From Pseudomonadota bacterium (lineage in GTDB: Bacteria > Pseudomonadota > Alphaproteobacteria > Rhodobacterales > Rhodobacteraceae), in NCBI GenBank assembly GCA_018240425.1, contig JAFEFU010000002.1:1-56005 (forward strand): 56,005 nucleotides of DNA. The letters run 5' to 3'. A program made the position numbers and the translations under genes. The notes beneath the pieces are model-generated. The model was not told the origin of the DNA. It did no database searches and saw only the letters and a list, made by a program, of their open reading frames with translations. Every line of letters starts with the position of its first letter. The stretch's first letter is position 1. Shown in pieces: positions 1-8,403 of this stretch.

Positions 1-50
1 AAGGCCGGTCCTTGACGAAGCCGCACGGCTGGCTTACCTGTCGATCCGAC

Positions 51-124
51 GCGGGTGTAGCTCAATGGTAGAGCCGCAGCTTCCCAAGCTGATGACGAGG
101 GTTCGATTCCCTTCACCCGCTCCA
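51..124 (+). tRNA. tRNA-Gly (anticodon CCC)
   Basis: A full cloverleaf can be folded by eye. The acceptor stem GCGGGTG pairs with CACCCGC, and the anticodon loop TTCCCAA sits in a CAGC/GCTG stem. The T-arm carries GGTTCGATTCC, and a genomic TCCA 3' end is present. The anticodon CCC reads GGG codons. The sequence closely resembles known bacterial glycine tRNAs of this isoacceptor. It lies upstream of the thiolase gene and is not part of an evident tRNA cluster. Confidence 0.95.
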
Positions 125-208
125 ACCTCCTGAAAGCGCTGGCGATTGCGATTGCGCCGAATAGACTGCCCGCGCCGGGCGATTCCCCCGGCGGGAGGAG
201 GGGCGGAC

Positions 209-1414
209 ATGGCCGAGGCTTTCATCTGCGATGCGGTGCGCACCCCGGTCGGGCGCTATGGCGGCGCGCTGTCGTCGGTGCGTGCCGACGATCTTGCCGC
301 CCTGCCGATCGCGGCGCTGATGGCGCGCAACGCCGGGGTGGACTGGGCGGCGGTCGATGACGTGATCCTCGGCTGCGCCAACCAGGCGGGCGAGGACAAC
401 CGCAATGTGGCGCGCATGGCGGCGCTCTTGTCGGGCCTGCCGCTGACGGTGCCGGGGGCGACCATCAACCGGCTGTGCGGATCGGGGCTGGATGCGGTGG
501 GCACGGCGGCGCGCGCGATCCGGGCGGGCGAGGCCGGGCTGATGATCGCGGGGGGCGTCGAAAGCATGTCGCGCGCGCCCTTCGTCATGCCCAAGGCGGC
601 AGGCGCGTTTTCCCGCGAGGCCGAAATCCATGACACCACCATCGGCTGGCGCTTCGTGAACCCGAGGATGCACGCGCGCTACGGCACCGACTCGATGCCC
701 CAGACCGCCGACACCCTGGCCGGGATCGGCGCCATCAGCCGTGAGGATCAGGACGCCTTCGCGCTCCGCAGCCAGCAGCGGTGGGCGGCAGCCGACGCGG
801 CGGGGAGGTTCGCCGACGAATTGATCCCGGTGACCCTGCCGCAAAAGAAGGGCGATCCCATCGTCATCGCCCGGGACGAACATCCCCGCCCGGCGACCGG
901 CGCCGATGACCTTGCGCGCCTGCGCCCCCTGAACGGCCCCGACAAGACGGTGACAGCCGGCAATGCCTCGGGCGTGAACGACGGCGCGGCGGCGCTGATC
1001 GTCGCGTCCGAGGCCCAGGCGAAGGCCCAGGGCCTGACGCCGCGCGCCCGCATCCTCGGGATGGCGGTGGCCGGGGTCGAGCCCAGGATCATGGGTATCG
1101 GCCCGGTGCCAGCGGTCGAGAAGCTTCTGGCCCGCACCGGCCTGACGCTGGGCCGGATCGACCTGATCGAACTGAACGAGGCCTTCGCCGCCCAGGCCTT
1201 GGCCGTGACCCGCGCGCTTGGCCTGCCCGACGACGCGGGCCATGTGAACCCGAACGGCGGCGCCATCGCCATCGGCCATCCGCTCGGCATGTCAGGGGCG
1301 CGGCTGGCGGCGACCGCCACCTGGGAACTGGCGCGCCGCAAGGGCCGCTATGCCCTCTGCTGCATGTGCATAGGCGTCGGCCAGGGCATCGCCCTTCTGA
1401 TCGAGCGGGTGTGA
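209..1414 (+). CDS. pcaF: 3-oxoadipyl-CoA thiolase / acetyl-CoA acetyltransferase family
   Basis: This is a 401-residue thiolase of usual family length. It cleaves a 3-oxoacyl-CoA with CoA; the closest resemblance is to PcaF, which converts 3-oxoadipyl-CoA to succinyl-CoA and acetyl-CoA at the end of the beta-ketoadipate route. The nucleophilic Cys is in NRLCGSG (about residue 90), the catalytic His in [11 protein letters not shown] (about 357), and the second catalytic Cys in CIGVGQG (about 387). The [19 protein letters not shown] block is typical of PcaF. The ATG at 209 follows a strong GGAGGAG; a longer frame from a TTG at 146 has no such signal. No other pca gene is in view, so the exact substrate is inferred; a general acetyl-CoA acetyltransferase is the alternative. 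Confidence 0.85.
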   Translation: MAEAFICDAVRTPVGRYGGALSSVRADDLAALPIAALMARNAGVDWAAVDDVILGCANQAGEDNRNVARMAALLSGLPLTVPGATINRLCGSGLDAVGTAARAIRAGEAGLMIAGGVESMSRAPFVMPKAAGAFSREAEIHDTTIGWRFVNPRMHARYGTDSMPQTADTLAGIGAISREDQDAFALRSQQRWAAADAAGRFADELIPVTLPQKKGDPIVIARDEHPRPATGADDLARLRPLNGPDKTVTAGNASGVNDGAAALIVASEAQAKAQGLTPRARILGMAVAGVEPRIMGIGPVPAVEKLLARTGLTLGRIDLIELNEAFAAQALAVTRALGLPDDAGHVNPNGGAIAIGHPLGMSGARLAATATWELARRKGRYALCCMCIGVGQGIALLIERV

Positions 1415-1449
1415 TTTCCCTCTGGCCCGCACCGATCGCTTTGGCCAGA

Positions 1450-1493
1450 GCCTGTCCGGCAAAAGTGGGAACCGGTTTTGGCGCAAGACAGGC
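1450..1493. repeat. Palindromic intergenic repeat, alphaproteobacterial type
   Basis: The ends GCCTGTC and GACAGGC are inverted, and the inner part reads CGGCAAAAGTGGGAACCGG then TTTTGGCGC. This core (AAAAGTGGGAACCGGTTTT) is one I recall from short dispersed palindromes in rhizobia and other alphaproteobacteria. It would form a stem-loop in RNA downstream of the thiolase gene. Confidence 0.6.
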
Positions 1494-1505
1494 GCAAATG
1501 TGGAC

Positions 1506-1551
1506 CCTAACACCTGTCCGGCGCTTCTAAGAGCGCCGAACAGATGTTAGG
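1506..1551. repeat. Long inverted repeat between pcaF and ridA
   Basis: The left arm CCTAACACCTGTCCGGCGCT is matched by a right arm whose reverse complement is CCTAACATCTGTTCGGCGCT, so 18 of 20 bases pair. It has no T-run. It could act as a weak terminator for pcaF, a processing hairpin, or another member of the dispersed palindrome class just upstream. Confidence 0.6.
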
Positions 1552-1578
1552 CAGGGACGTCAGTTACAGGAGAGAAGA

Positions 1579-1929
1579 ATGGCCGACATCACCCGCCTTG
1601 AATCCGGCAAGCGCATGACCAATGCCGTCATCCACAACGGCGTCGTCTATCTGGCCGGCGTCGTCGGCGAGCCGAAAGGCACCGTCGCCAGCCAGACCAG
1701 GGAGGTCCTGGCCGAAATCGAGCGGCTGCTGGCACTGGCCGGGTCCGACAAGAGCCGCATCCTGCGCGCCCAGATCTGGCTGGCCGACATGAAGACCTTC
1801 GACCAGATGAATGCGGTCTGGGATGCCTGGGTCTCGCCCGGCAACGCTCCGGCGCGCGCCACCGGCGAGGCGAAGCTGGCGACCCCCGATTATCTGGTCG
1901 AGATCATCGTCACCGCCGCCCAGAAGTGA
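1579..1929 (+). CDS. RidA family (YjgF/YER057c/UK114) protein
   Basis: The protein has 116 residues, close to the usual RidA length, with ATG preceded by CAGGAGAGAAG. The family forms cytoplasmic trimers. Archetypal members deaminate reactive enamine/imine intermediates released by PLP enzymes. The N-terminal NGVVYLAGVVGE and the tandem LVEIIVTAA strand near the C terminus fit the fold. The segment GEAKLATPDYLVEI aligns with the position of the archetypal Arg active site (RxxVxV...LVEI), but I do not see the expected Arg, so this is probably a divergent Rid subgroup rather than a certain RidA. It is convergent with hflX. Confidence 0.75.
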   Translation: MADITRLESGKRMTNAVIHNGVVYLAGVVGEPKGTVASQTREVLAEIERLLALAGSDKSRILRAQIWLADMKTFDQMNAVWDAWVSPGNAPARATGEAKLATPDYLVEIIVTAAQK

Positions 1930-1939
1930 CGGCCCCGGT

Positions 1940-1957
1940 GGGCGGCGCCTGCCGCCC
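1940..1957 (+). terminator. Hairpin after the RidA-family gene
   Basis: GGGCGGC and GCCGCCC form a 7-bp stem with a GCCT loop, 10 bases past the stop codon, between the convergent RidA-family gene and hflX. There is no real U-tract, so termination is inferred from position. Confidence 0.4.
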
Positions 1958-1993
1958 ATCCTTGCAGCTATGGGGGGTGGCGCCCGCCGCCCC

Positions 1994-3241
1994 CTACAGG
2001 CGGGCGAATTCCGCCTTCTGCCGCACCGTCCAGCGCACCCGCAGCCGGTGACCGGCCTCGTCATCGGCCTCGGACAGCACCACCCCCGCGGCGTGCAGCC
2101 AGGCCCGCGCCCGGCCCGCGCTGAAGGGCAGCGTGACCTCCTCCTCCGCGCGCGCCTCGCCCACCGCCCCGGCGATCTCGGCCAGAAGGCCCTCGAGCCC
2201 CTCGCCGGTCACGGCGCTGACCGCGTGGATGCCGGGCGAACGGGCGTCCTGGCGCATCAGTGCGGCGCGGGTTTCCTCGCTCAGCAAGTCGATCTTGTTC
2301 CAGACCTCGAACACCGGCACGTCCTCGTCCACCCCCAGACTTTCGAGGATCTCGCCGACATCCTCGGCCTGTTCCTCGGTTTCGGGATGGGCGATGTCGC
2401 GCACATGCAGGATCAGGTCGGCCTCGAGCACCTCCTCGAGCGTGGCGCGGAAGGCCGCGACCAGTTGCGTCGGCAGGTCGGAGATGAAGCCCACGGTGTC
2501 CGACAGGATGATCTTCTGCCCGTCGGGCAGCGTCACCCCGCGCATGGTCGGGTCGAGCGTGGCGAACAGCATGTCGCGGGCCAGGACCTCGGCCCCGGTC
2601 AGACGGTTGAACAGCGTCGACTTGCCGGCGTTGGTATAGCCCGCAAGCGCCACCACCGGGAACGGCACCTTGCGCCGCGCCGCGCGGTGCAGCTCGCGCG
2701 TCCTGACCACCTTTTCCAGTTGGCGGCGGATTTTCACCACCTCGTCGTCGATGGCGCGGCGGTCGGCCTCCATCTGCGTCTCGCCGGGGCCGCCGACAAA
2801 GCCGAAGCCGCCGCGCTGACGCTCGAGGTGGGTCCAGGCCCGCACCAGCCGCGAGCGCTGGTAGGACAGCGCCGCCAGCTCGACCTGCAACACCCCTTCG
2901 CGGGTCCGCGCCCGGTTGGCGAAGATCTCGAGGATCAGCCCGGTCCGGTCCAGAAGCTTGACCCCCCAGGCCCGCTCAAGGTTGCGCTGCTGCACCGGGC
3001 TGACGGCGCCGTCGACCAGCACCAGCCCGACCTCCAGTTCCGCAAGCCGGGCCTTCAGTTCCTCGATCTTGCCCTTGCCGAACAGCATCCCGGCCTGGGC
3101 GCGCGGCAGGCGCACCACCTCCGCCCCGGCCACCACCAGATCGGGAAGGGCCGCGGCCAGCGACACCGCCTCGGCCAGCGCAAGTTCCGGCGCGCGGCGG
3201 CGGTCGCCCTTCATGTCGGGATGCAGGACATAGGCGCGCAT
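1994..3241 (-). CDS. hflX: GTPase HflX
   Basis: This 415-residue GTPase rescues and splits stalled ribosomes, as known for the family. The N-terminal HflX domain contains the glycine-rich FGFVGGPGETQ stretch (about residues 148-158). The G domain has G1 GYTNAGKST (about 200), G3 DTVGF and G4 NKID. It lies directly downstream of hfq, a linkage common in proteobacteria. The first ATG in frame is at 3241. An in-frame CTG 16 codons upstream, preceded by AAGGCGAGGA and touching the hfq stop codon, could be the true start and would couple translation of the two genes. Confidence 0.93.
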   Translation of the reverse strand: MRAYVLHPDMKGDRRRAPELALAEAVSLAAALPDLVVAGAEVVRLPRAQAGMLFGKGKIEELKARLAELEVGLVLVDGAVSPVQQRNLERAWGVKLLDRTGLILEIFANRARTREGVLQVELAALSYQRSRLVRAWTHLERQRGGFGFVGGPGETQMEADRRAIDDEVVKIRRQLEKVVRTRELHRAARRKVPFPVVALAGYTNAGKSTLFNRLTGAEVLARDMLFATLDPTMRGVTLPDGQKIILSDTVGFISDLPTQLVAAFRATLEEVLEADLILHVRDIAHPETEEQAEDVGEILESLGVDEDVPVFEVWNKIDLLSEETRAALMRQDARSPGIHAVSAVTGEGLEGLLAEIAGAVGEARAEEEVTLPFSAGRARAWLHAAGVVLSEADDEAGHRLRVRWTVRQKAEFARL

Positions 3242-3285
3242 CGGCGGCGCGCCGGGGCCCGTCTCCGGCAGCTGGTCGGTGATGG

Positions 3286-3519
3286 TCAGTCCTCGCCTTC
3301 GTAAAGCGAGATCGGCTGGCCCGGCATGATCGTCGAGATCGCGTGTTTGTAGACCAGTTGCGACTGGCCGTCGCGGCGCAAGAGCACGCAGAAATTGTCG
3401 AACCAGGTGATCACGCCCTGCAACTTCACGCCGTTGATGAGGAAGATCGTGACCGAAACCTTGGTCTTGCGGATCTGATTGAGAAAAGCGTCCTGCAAAT
3501 TCTGTTTGTCAGCAGCCAT
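3286..3519 (-). CDS. hfq: RNA chaperone Hfq
   Basis: This is a 77-residue Sm-like protein that forms hexamers and pairs sRNAs with mRNAs. The sequence runs [13 protein letters not shown] (proximal face), then the Sm1 region [17 protein letters not shown], the [10 protein letters not shown] segment and the Sm2 motif [10 protein letters not shown]. The C-terminal tail is short, as in alphaproteobacteria. The start MAADKQN at 3519 is chosen over a longer frame because it matches the family N terminus and follows GAGG. It is the upstream gene of hflX. Confidence 0.97.
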   Translation of the reverse strand: MAADKQNLQDAFLNQIRKTKVSVTIFLINGVKLQGVITWFDNFCVLLRRDGQSQLVYKHAISTIMPGQPISLYEGED

Positions 3520-3660
3520 TGTCGTTGTGCCTCGTTCTGATGTGCGCGGTTCTGGCGCCCCACGGTGGCTATCCGGGGGCTTGTTCTCAGTATGCGCACG
3601 GTTTTTTTCGCGCGCCACCCCTAAAAGCGCGCTGGCGAGGTTTGGCCCGTCCCGCCCCGA

Positions 3661-3834
3661 TCACTTCTTCGGGCAGTTGGGCGGCCCGACATCATGAATG
3701 CGCGGCACTTCGGGCTTGTCGCCGACACAGGCGGTCATCGGCGCCCGGTTGCGCGAGCATTCCGCGAGCGCGGTCGTCGCAAGCAGCATCAAGAGAAACG
3801 TCCTGGTCAGGGCGGACTTGGTCTTGCCGGGCAC
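3661..3834 (-). CDS. Small secreted protein, unknown
   Basis: A 57-residue reading frame starts with GTG behind GGATGGAG. The N terminus is basic (KTKSALTR), followed by the hydrophobic run TFLLMLLATTALA, which looks like a signal peptide ending ALA before ECSRN. The mature part is about 33 residues with Cys in AECS, TACVG and PNCPKK, so a disulfide is possible. If the first Cys were lipidated the lipobox would be unusual (Glu at -1), so cleavage after ALA looks more likely. It lies 140 bases upstream of hfq on the same strand. I do not recognise a family. Confidence 0.55.
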   Translation of the reverse strand: MPGKTKSALTRTFLLMLLATTALAECSRNRAPMTACVGDKPEVPRIHDVGPPNCPKK

Positions 3835-3910
3835 TGTCACATCTCCATCCTGCGAACCTGCCCCGTCCTTTTAGCGCGATTTGCCCCCGCGCCAAGCCCC
3901 CACAGCATGA

Positions 3911-3942
3911 CCGGCGCGCAGGGTATGCCCCCCGCGCGCCGG
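3911..3942 (-). terminator. Possible terminator of the ABC importer operon
   Basis: CCGGCGCGC pairs with GCGCGCCGG around a 15-base loop, just past the stop codon of the binding-protein gene. There is no U-tract; the call rests on stem strength and position. Confidence 0.35.
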
Positions 3943-3964
3943 GTCGGGTTTCCCCGGCGTCAGA

Positions 3965-4948
3965 TCACTTCAGGGCCTTGTCGGTGATCTCGTGGGTGTA
4001 GGCGCCCTCGGGCTCCTTGGTGATCACGGGGTCCGAGCCGCCGGCCAGAAGCGTCTTGACGGTGCGCTGATAGTCGGCATCGTCGAGCGCCCCGTTCGAG
4101 CCGGCGGTCAGCTTGGCCACCTCGCCCATCATGAACTTCTGGTGCGCTTCGGTCTGGGCGCCGGTCTCGTCGTTCTTCAGGACTATCTCGGCCGCTGCAT
4201 CGGGATTGGCCTCGGCATCCTTCCAGCCCTTCATCGAGGCGCGCACGAAGCGGACCATCTTGTCCTGGAAGGCTGCGTCCTTCAGCTTGTCCTGAAGCAC
4301 ATAGAGACCGTCCTCGAGCGTCGCCACGCCCTCGTCCTCGTACTTGAAGGTCACGAGGTCGTCGGGCTTGATCCCGGCGTCCAGCACCTGGCCATATTCG
4401 TTGTAGGTCATGGTCGAGATGCAGGCCGCCTGCTTTTGCAGCAGGGGATCGACGTTGAAGCCCTGTTTCAGCACCGTCACCCCGTCCGCCCCGCCCTTGG
4501 TCGACAGGCCGAGCTTCGACATCCAGCTGAGGAACGGATATTCGTTGCCAAAGAACCAGACGCCCAGGGTCTTGCCCTTGAAGTCGGCCGGGGTCTTGAC
4601 GCCCGACGATTTCAGGCAGGTGAGCATCATGCCCGAATGCTTGAAGGGCTGGGCGATGTTGACCAGTTCCAGTCCCTTTTCGCGGGCGGCAAGCGCCGCG
4701 GGCATCCAGTCGACGATCACGTCGGCGCCGCCCCCGGCGATCACCTGCTCGGGGGCGATGTCGGGGCCGCCGGGCTTGATGGTGACGTTCAGCCCCTCGG
4801 CATCGTAGTACCCCTTGTCCTTGGCGACGTAATAGCCGGCGAACTGGGCTTGCGTGACCCATTTCAGCTGCAAGGTCACGTCATCGGCGGCAAAGCCCGC
4901 GCCCGCCATCAGCGCCAGCGCGGTCGCCGAAGCCAGAAGTTTCTTCAT
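3965..4948 (-). CDS. ABC transporter substrate-binding protein, NMT1/THI5 (SsuA/ThiY) family
   Basis: This is a 327-residue periplasmic binding protein. It has a clear signal peptide (MKKLLASATALALMAGAGFA, then ADDVTLQ) and the family opening LQLKWVTQAQFAGYYVAKDKG. Members bind small ring compounds such as pyrimidine precursors or sulfonates. It is the last gene of an operon with two permeases and an ATPase. Placement beside dihydropyrimidinase and amidohydrolase genes suggests import of a pyrimidine, hydantoin or related compound; that substrate is an inference. The second of two near ATGs (4948) is preferred because AAGGAGG is correctly spaced for it and almost touches the first (4954). Confidence 0.85.
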   Translation of the reverse strand: MKKLLASATALALMAGAGFAADDVTLQLKWVTQAQFAGYYVAKDKGYYDAEGLNVTIKPGGPDIAPEQVIAGGGADVIVDWMPAALAAREKGLELVNIAQPFKHSGMMLTCLKSSGVKTPADFKGKTLGVWFFGNEYPFLSWMSKLGLSTKGGADGVTVLKQGFNVDPLLQKQAACISTMTYNEYGQVLDAGIKPDDLVTFKYEDEGVATLEDGLYVLQDKLKDAAFQDKMVRFVRASMKGWKDAEANPDAAAEIVLKNDETGAQTEAHQKFMMGEVAKLTAGSNGALDDADYQRTVKTLLAGGSDPVITKEPEGAYTHEITDKALK

Positions 4949-4993
4949 TCCCATTCCTCCTTGTTGTCGTCCTAGTATGTTGTTGTTGCCGTC

Positions 4994-5845
4994 TCAGGTC
5001 CGCCCGCGTTGCGAGGGATGCCAGAAGGTGACGGTCTTCTCGACAAGCGCCACCAAACCATAGAAGGCCGATCCGGCCAAGGCCGCGACCGCGATCTCCG
5101 CCCAGACCATGTCGAGCGCCAATTGCCCCACCGCGGTCGAGATGCGGAACCCCATGCCGACGATGGGGCTGCCGAAGAATTCCGCGACGATCGCGCCGAT
5201 CAGCGCCAGCGTCGTCGCGATCTTCAGGCCGTTGAAGATGAAGGGCATGGCGGCGGGCAGGCGCAGCTTGAACAGCGTCTGCCAGTAGGAGGCCCCCCAG
5301 GTCGCCATCAGGTCGCGCTGCATCCGCTCGCTCGCCGCCAGCCCGGCGACCGTGTTGACCAGCACCGGGAAGAACACCATGACCACGACGACCGCCGCCT
5401 TCGACTGCCAGTCGAAGCCGAACCACATCACAAGGATCGGCGCGATCCCGACGATGGGCAGGGCGGCGACGAAATTGCCGATCGGCATCAGGCCGCGCTG
5501 CAGGAAGGGCGAGCGGTCGATCAGGATCGCGGTCGCCACCGCCGCGCCGCAGCCGATGACATAGCCGGCGAGCCCGCCCTTCAGGATCGTCTGGCGGAAA
5601 TCCTCCCACAGCGTCGGCACCGAGCCGGTCAGGGTGTGCCAGATCGCCGAGGGTGCGGGCAGGATCACGGCGGGCACGTTCAGCCCGCGCACGATCCCTT
5701 CCCACAGGATCAGCAGCGTCACCCCGAACAGCGCCGGGATCAGCAGGCGCACGCCCGGGCGGCGGGCATGGGCCGAGCGTGCCAGCCAGCCGTTCAGCCC
5801 CCAGGCGGCGATCCAGAAGCCCAGCGCGAACCAGAGCCAGGTCAT
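4994..5845 (-). CDS. ABC transporter permease (BPD/SsuC type), second subunit
   Basis: A 283-residue inner-membrane permease with about six hydrophobic segments. It carries the EAA loop region as MATWGASYWQTLFKLRLPAAMPFIFNGLK (about residues 185-212), which contacts the ATPase. The ATG lies in an ATGA overlap with the stop codon of the other permease gene. Together they would form a heterodimeric channel for the binding protein encoded 45 bases downstream. The substrate is not readable from the sequence. Confidence 0.87.
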   Translation of the reverse strand: MTWLWFALGFWIAAWGLNGWLARSAHARRPGVRLLIPALFGVTLLILWEGIVRGLNVPAVILPAPSAIWHTLTGSVPTLWEDFRQTILKGGLAGYVIGCGAAVATAILIDRSPFLQRGLMPIGNFVAALPIVGIAPILVMWFGFDWQSKAAVVVVMVFFPVLVNTVAGLAASERMQRDLMATWGASYWQTLFKLRLPAAMPFIFNGLKIATTLALIGAIVAEFFGSPIVGMGFRISTAVGQLALDMVWAEIAVAALAGSAFYGLVALVEKTVTFWHPSQRGRT

Positions 5846-6705
5846 TGCGCCATCCCCATCCTGCGCAGGGTCGCCCGCTCGATCCCGCCGATCACGATCA
5901 CCAGCCCGGCCGCGAGGATCGCGGCGGCGAAGAGCGCCGCCCAGATCTGGACGGTCTGGCCGTAATAGCTGCCCGACAGAAGCCGCGCCCCCAGCCCCAC
6001 CGTCGCCCCCGACGGCAGCTCGCCGACGATGGCGCCGACCAGCGACGCCGCCACCGATACTTTCAGCGAGGCGAAGAGATAGGGCATCGACGCCGGCAGC
6101 CTGAGCTTCCAGAAGGTTTCGGGGCGCGAGGCATTGTAGGTGGTCAGGAGGTCAAGCTGCATCTGGTCGGGCGAGCGCAGCCCCTTGACCATGCCCACCA
6201 CCACCGGAAAGAACGAGAGGTAAGCCGAGATGATCGCCTTGGGCAGAAGCCCGGTGATCCCCTGGCTGGCAAGGACCACGATCACCATCGGCGCGATCGC
6301 CAGGATCGGCACGGTCTGGCTGGCGATGGCCCAGGGCATCACGCTCAGGTCCATCGCCCGGTTGTGGATGATCCCGACCGCCAGAAGGATGCCGAGGCCG
6401 GTGCCGATGACGAAGCCCACCAGCGTCGCCGACAGGGTGAACCAGCCGTGATAGACGAGACTGCGCTTCGAGGTCACCGCCTGACCTGCCACCCCGTCCC
6501 ACAGGCCCTTCAAGACCTGATGCGGCGCGGGCAGGACGGGGCGATCCTGCGCCATCGTGTCGCCGACCAGTTCCGCGAAAGTGACCGTGGTCCCCGCGCG
6601 CTCGGCCTGATCGTAGGTCCAGGCGGAGTTGAGCCAGACCGCCGCCCCGTACCAGAGTGCCACGATGGCCAGAAGGACGGTGAGGATGGGGAGGAGGGAT
6701 TTCAT
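5842..6705 (-). CDS. ABC transporter permease (BPD/SsuC type), first subunit
   Basis: A 287-residue permease with an N-terminal membrane segment, a periplasmic stretch of about 60 residues, then the five-helix transport domain. The EAA loop reads LTTYNASRPETFWKLRLPASMPYLFASLK. The start MKSLLPIL (6705) overlaps the stop codon of the upstream small gene as ATGA; a longer frame starting with TTG at 6720 is less convincing. Permease and ATPase are normally adjacent in this family, so the small gene between them is an insertion into an otherwise standard operon. Confidence 0.87.
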   Translation of the reverse strand: MKSLLPILTVLLAIVALWYGAAVWLNSAWTYDQAERAGTTVTFAELVGDTMAQDRPVLPAPHQVLKGLWDGVAGQAVTSKRSLVYHGWFTLSATLVGFVIGTGLGILLAVGIIHNRAMDLSVMPWAIASQTVPILAIAPMVIVVLASQGITGLLPKAIISAYLSFFPVVVGMVKGLRSPDQMQLDLLTTYNASRPETFWKLRLPASMPYLFASLKVSVAASLVGAIVGELPSGATVGLGARLLSGSYYGQTVQIWAALFAAAILAAGLVIVIGGIERATLRRMGMAQ

Positions 6706-6938
6706 TGTTTCAAGGTCCAACCCGCACCCATCTTACCCTCGTTTCTCAGCGCGGTAGCCGCCCAGCGCATATCGTACTGCCACTTGAAAAACAGATCGCC
6801 GGAGCGCCGGAGCTCAGCTTCATGGTGTTCCCAAATGTGCTTGGCCACCTCGATTAGGCTGGAACTGCCGCCCTCCGAATGGAGAGCATCGAGCACCCAA
6901 CGCTTGAGATCCTCTTTGTCAACCATTTCTGAACTCAC
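6702..6938 (-). CDS. Small protein of unknown function, possible winged helix
   Basis: A 78-residue protein starting MSSEMVDKEDLKRWVLDAL. It begins with GTG in a GTGA overlap with the ATPase stop codon and ends in an ATGA overlap with the permease start, so it is fully knitted into the operon. The pattern of a helix (KEDLKRWVLDALHSEG), a second helix (SSLIEVAKHIWEHH), then FFKWQYDMRWAATALRNEGKM resembles a winged-helix module of the kind seen at the N terminus of Mrr-like proteins. I infer that from pattern only. Base composition is visibly lower in GC than the flanking transporter genes. It is not a known transporter subunit. Confidence 0.7.
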   Translation of the reverse strand: MSSEMVDKEDLKRWVLDALHSEGGSSSLIEVAKHIWEHHEAELRRSGDLFFKWQYDMRWAATALRNEGKMGAGWTLKQ

Positions 6939-7735
6939 ACCTCATCGCCATGCCCGTGCCTGAGCCCCTCGCGCACCCTATGCGCGATCTCGATGAAGGC
7001 GGCGCTGTCGCGGATGTCGAGCGGCCGCTCGCGCGGCAGGGGGCTGTCGATCACGTCGGTGATCCGCCCCGGTCGCGGGCTCATCACCACGATCTTCGTC
7101 GAGAGATACACCGCCTCGGGGATCGAATGCGTCACGAAGGCGATGGTCTTGCCGGTCCGCGCCCAGAGCTTCAGAAGTTCCTCGTTCAGCCGGTCGCGGA
7201 CGATCTCGTCCAAGGCCCCGAACGGCTCGTCCATCAGCAATATGTCGGCATCGAACGCCAGCGCCCGGGCGATCGACGCCCGCTGCTGCATCCCCCCCGA
7301 CAATTGCCAGGGAAACTTGTTGCCGAAGCCCTTCAGCTCCACGAGGTCCAGCACCTTCTCGACCCGCGCGAACTGCTCGGCCTTGTCGAAGCCCATGATC
7401 TCCAAAGGCAGGCGGATATTGCCGGAAATCGTCCGCCAGGGGTAAAGCCCCGCCGCCTGGAAGACATAGCCATAGGCGCGCTTCTGCCGCGCCTCGTCCG
7501 CGCTCATGCCGTTCACGGTCAGGGTGCCCGAGGTCGGCGTCTCCAGGGCCGCGATGCACCTGAGGAACGTGGTCTTGCCGCAGCCCGAGGGGCCGATGAA
7601 GCTGACGAACTCGCCCTTCGCGACGCTCAGGTTCACGTCCTTCAGCGCATGAACCGCGCCGTCCGCGGTGTCGAAGGTCAGATCAAGCCCCCTGGCCTCG
7701 ATCACCGGGGCCGCCGTCGCCGCCATGTCGCGCAT
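6935..7735 (-). CDS. ABC transporter ATP-binding protein (SsuB/TauB type)
   Basis: A 266-residue cytoplasmic ATPase. It has Walker A GPSGCGKTT, a Q-loop in YVFQAAGLYPWRT, the signature LSGGMQQRASIARAL, Walker B ILLMDEPFGALD and the switch His in FVTHSIPEAV. This is the nitrate/sulfonate/taurine-type subfamily that pairs with NMT1/THI5 binding proteins. The start MRDMAATAAPV at 7735 follows GGGGGACGGA; a longer frame reaching 7828 would run into the divergent cupin promoter. It is the first gene of a five-gene operon. Confidence 0.9.
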   Translation of the reverse strand: MRDMAATAAPVIEARGLDLTFDTADGAVHALKDVNLSVAKGEFVSFIGPSGCGKTTFLRCIAALETPTSGTLTVNGMSADEARQKRAYGYVFQAAGLYPWRTISGNIRLPLEIMGFDKAEQFARVEKVLDLVELKGFGNKFPWQLSGGMQQRASIARALAFDADILLMDEPFGALDEIVRDRLNEELLKLWARTGKTIAFVTHSIPEAVYLSTKIVVMSPRPGRITDVIDSPLPRERPLDIRDSAAFIEIAHRVREGLRHGHGDEV

Positions 7736-7826
7736 TCCGTCCCCCGTTTCCGGCCCGCCAACCGCCCGGTCCATGCTATGCTGTTCCGGCCCGACGGCAA
7801 GATTGCTCGGCTGGAGATATGTCATC

Positions 7827-8225
7827 ATGCCCTCATGCCAGAAACTGCGCCCGACCGGCAGCTATGCCGGCAAACAGGGCTTCAGCTATTTCGAAGGGAT
7901 CGCCCGCGAGACGACCGGCTCGCAGGCGATCTGCATGCACCTGCTGACCATCCCGCCCGGCGGCCGCGCCCGCGCCCACAAGCACTTGAGCCACGAGACC
8001 GCCATCTTCGTGATCGACGGCGCCGGGGCGATGATGTGGGGCGACCGGCTTGAACATGTCATGCAGTTCGCCGCCGGCGACCTGATCTACATCCCCCCCG
8101 ACATGCCGCACCTGCCCTACAACCCGACCGACGCCCCGGTCCGCGCCGTCATCGCCCGCACCGACCCGCACGAACAGGAAAGCGTGGTGCTGCTGCCCGA
8201 GTTGGAGATTCTCGCCCGGGCCTGA
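7827..8225 (+). CDS. Cupin-domain protein
   Basis: A 132-residue single-domain cupin. Metal-binding-type residues are in motif 1 (GGRARAHKHLSHETAIFVIDG) and motif 2 (GDLIYIPPDMPHLPYN). It starts at ATG 7827 with GGAG about 10 bases upstream, divergent from the importer operon 91 bases away. Such small cupins often act as isomerases, hydrolases or sensors; the position suggests a role in the same catabolic pathway, but the reaction is unknown. Confidence 0.8.
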   Translation: MPSCQKLRPTGSYAGKQGFSYFEGIARETTGSQAICMHLLTIPPGGRARAHKHLSHETAIFVIDGAGAMMWGDRLEHVMQFAAGDLIYIPPDMPHLPYNPTDAPVRAVIARTDPHEQESVVLLPELEILARA

Positions 8226-8403
8226 CACCTCATCATCCGAGGTCTCAATGGCCGCTTGGCAGCAAGCGCTCCAGAGACTGTCGGCGTGCCCGCCGTTGAA
8301 TGCCATCCCGCTCACGACCATTGGCGCAGACGCCGCCCTATCGGTGTACGCCGACTTTGATCGCGGCGGCGCGGCGACGTGCTGCTCTGAAAACCGGCGG
8401 AAC

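Noticed and set aside
113..1279. Long antisense frame opposite pcaF
   Set aside because: High-GC codon bias opens long frames on the opposite strand. It has no ribosome-binding site or family match, while the plus-strand thiolase is certain.
3692..3895. 67-codon antisense frame near hfq
   Set aside because: The neighbouring minus-strand frame from GTG 3834 has a signal peptide and a better ribosome-binding site; this one is its shadow.
8226..8403. Remnant gene between the cupin and membrane-protein genes
   Set aside because: Short frames exist on the minus strand, but I found no conserved motif or similarity to the neighbouring gene ends.
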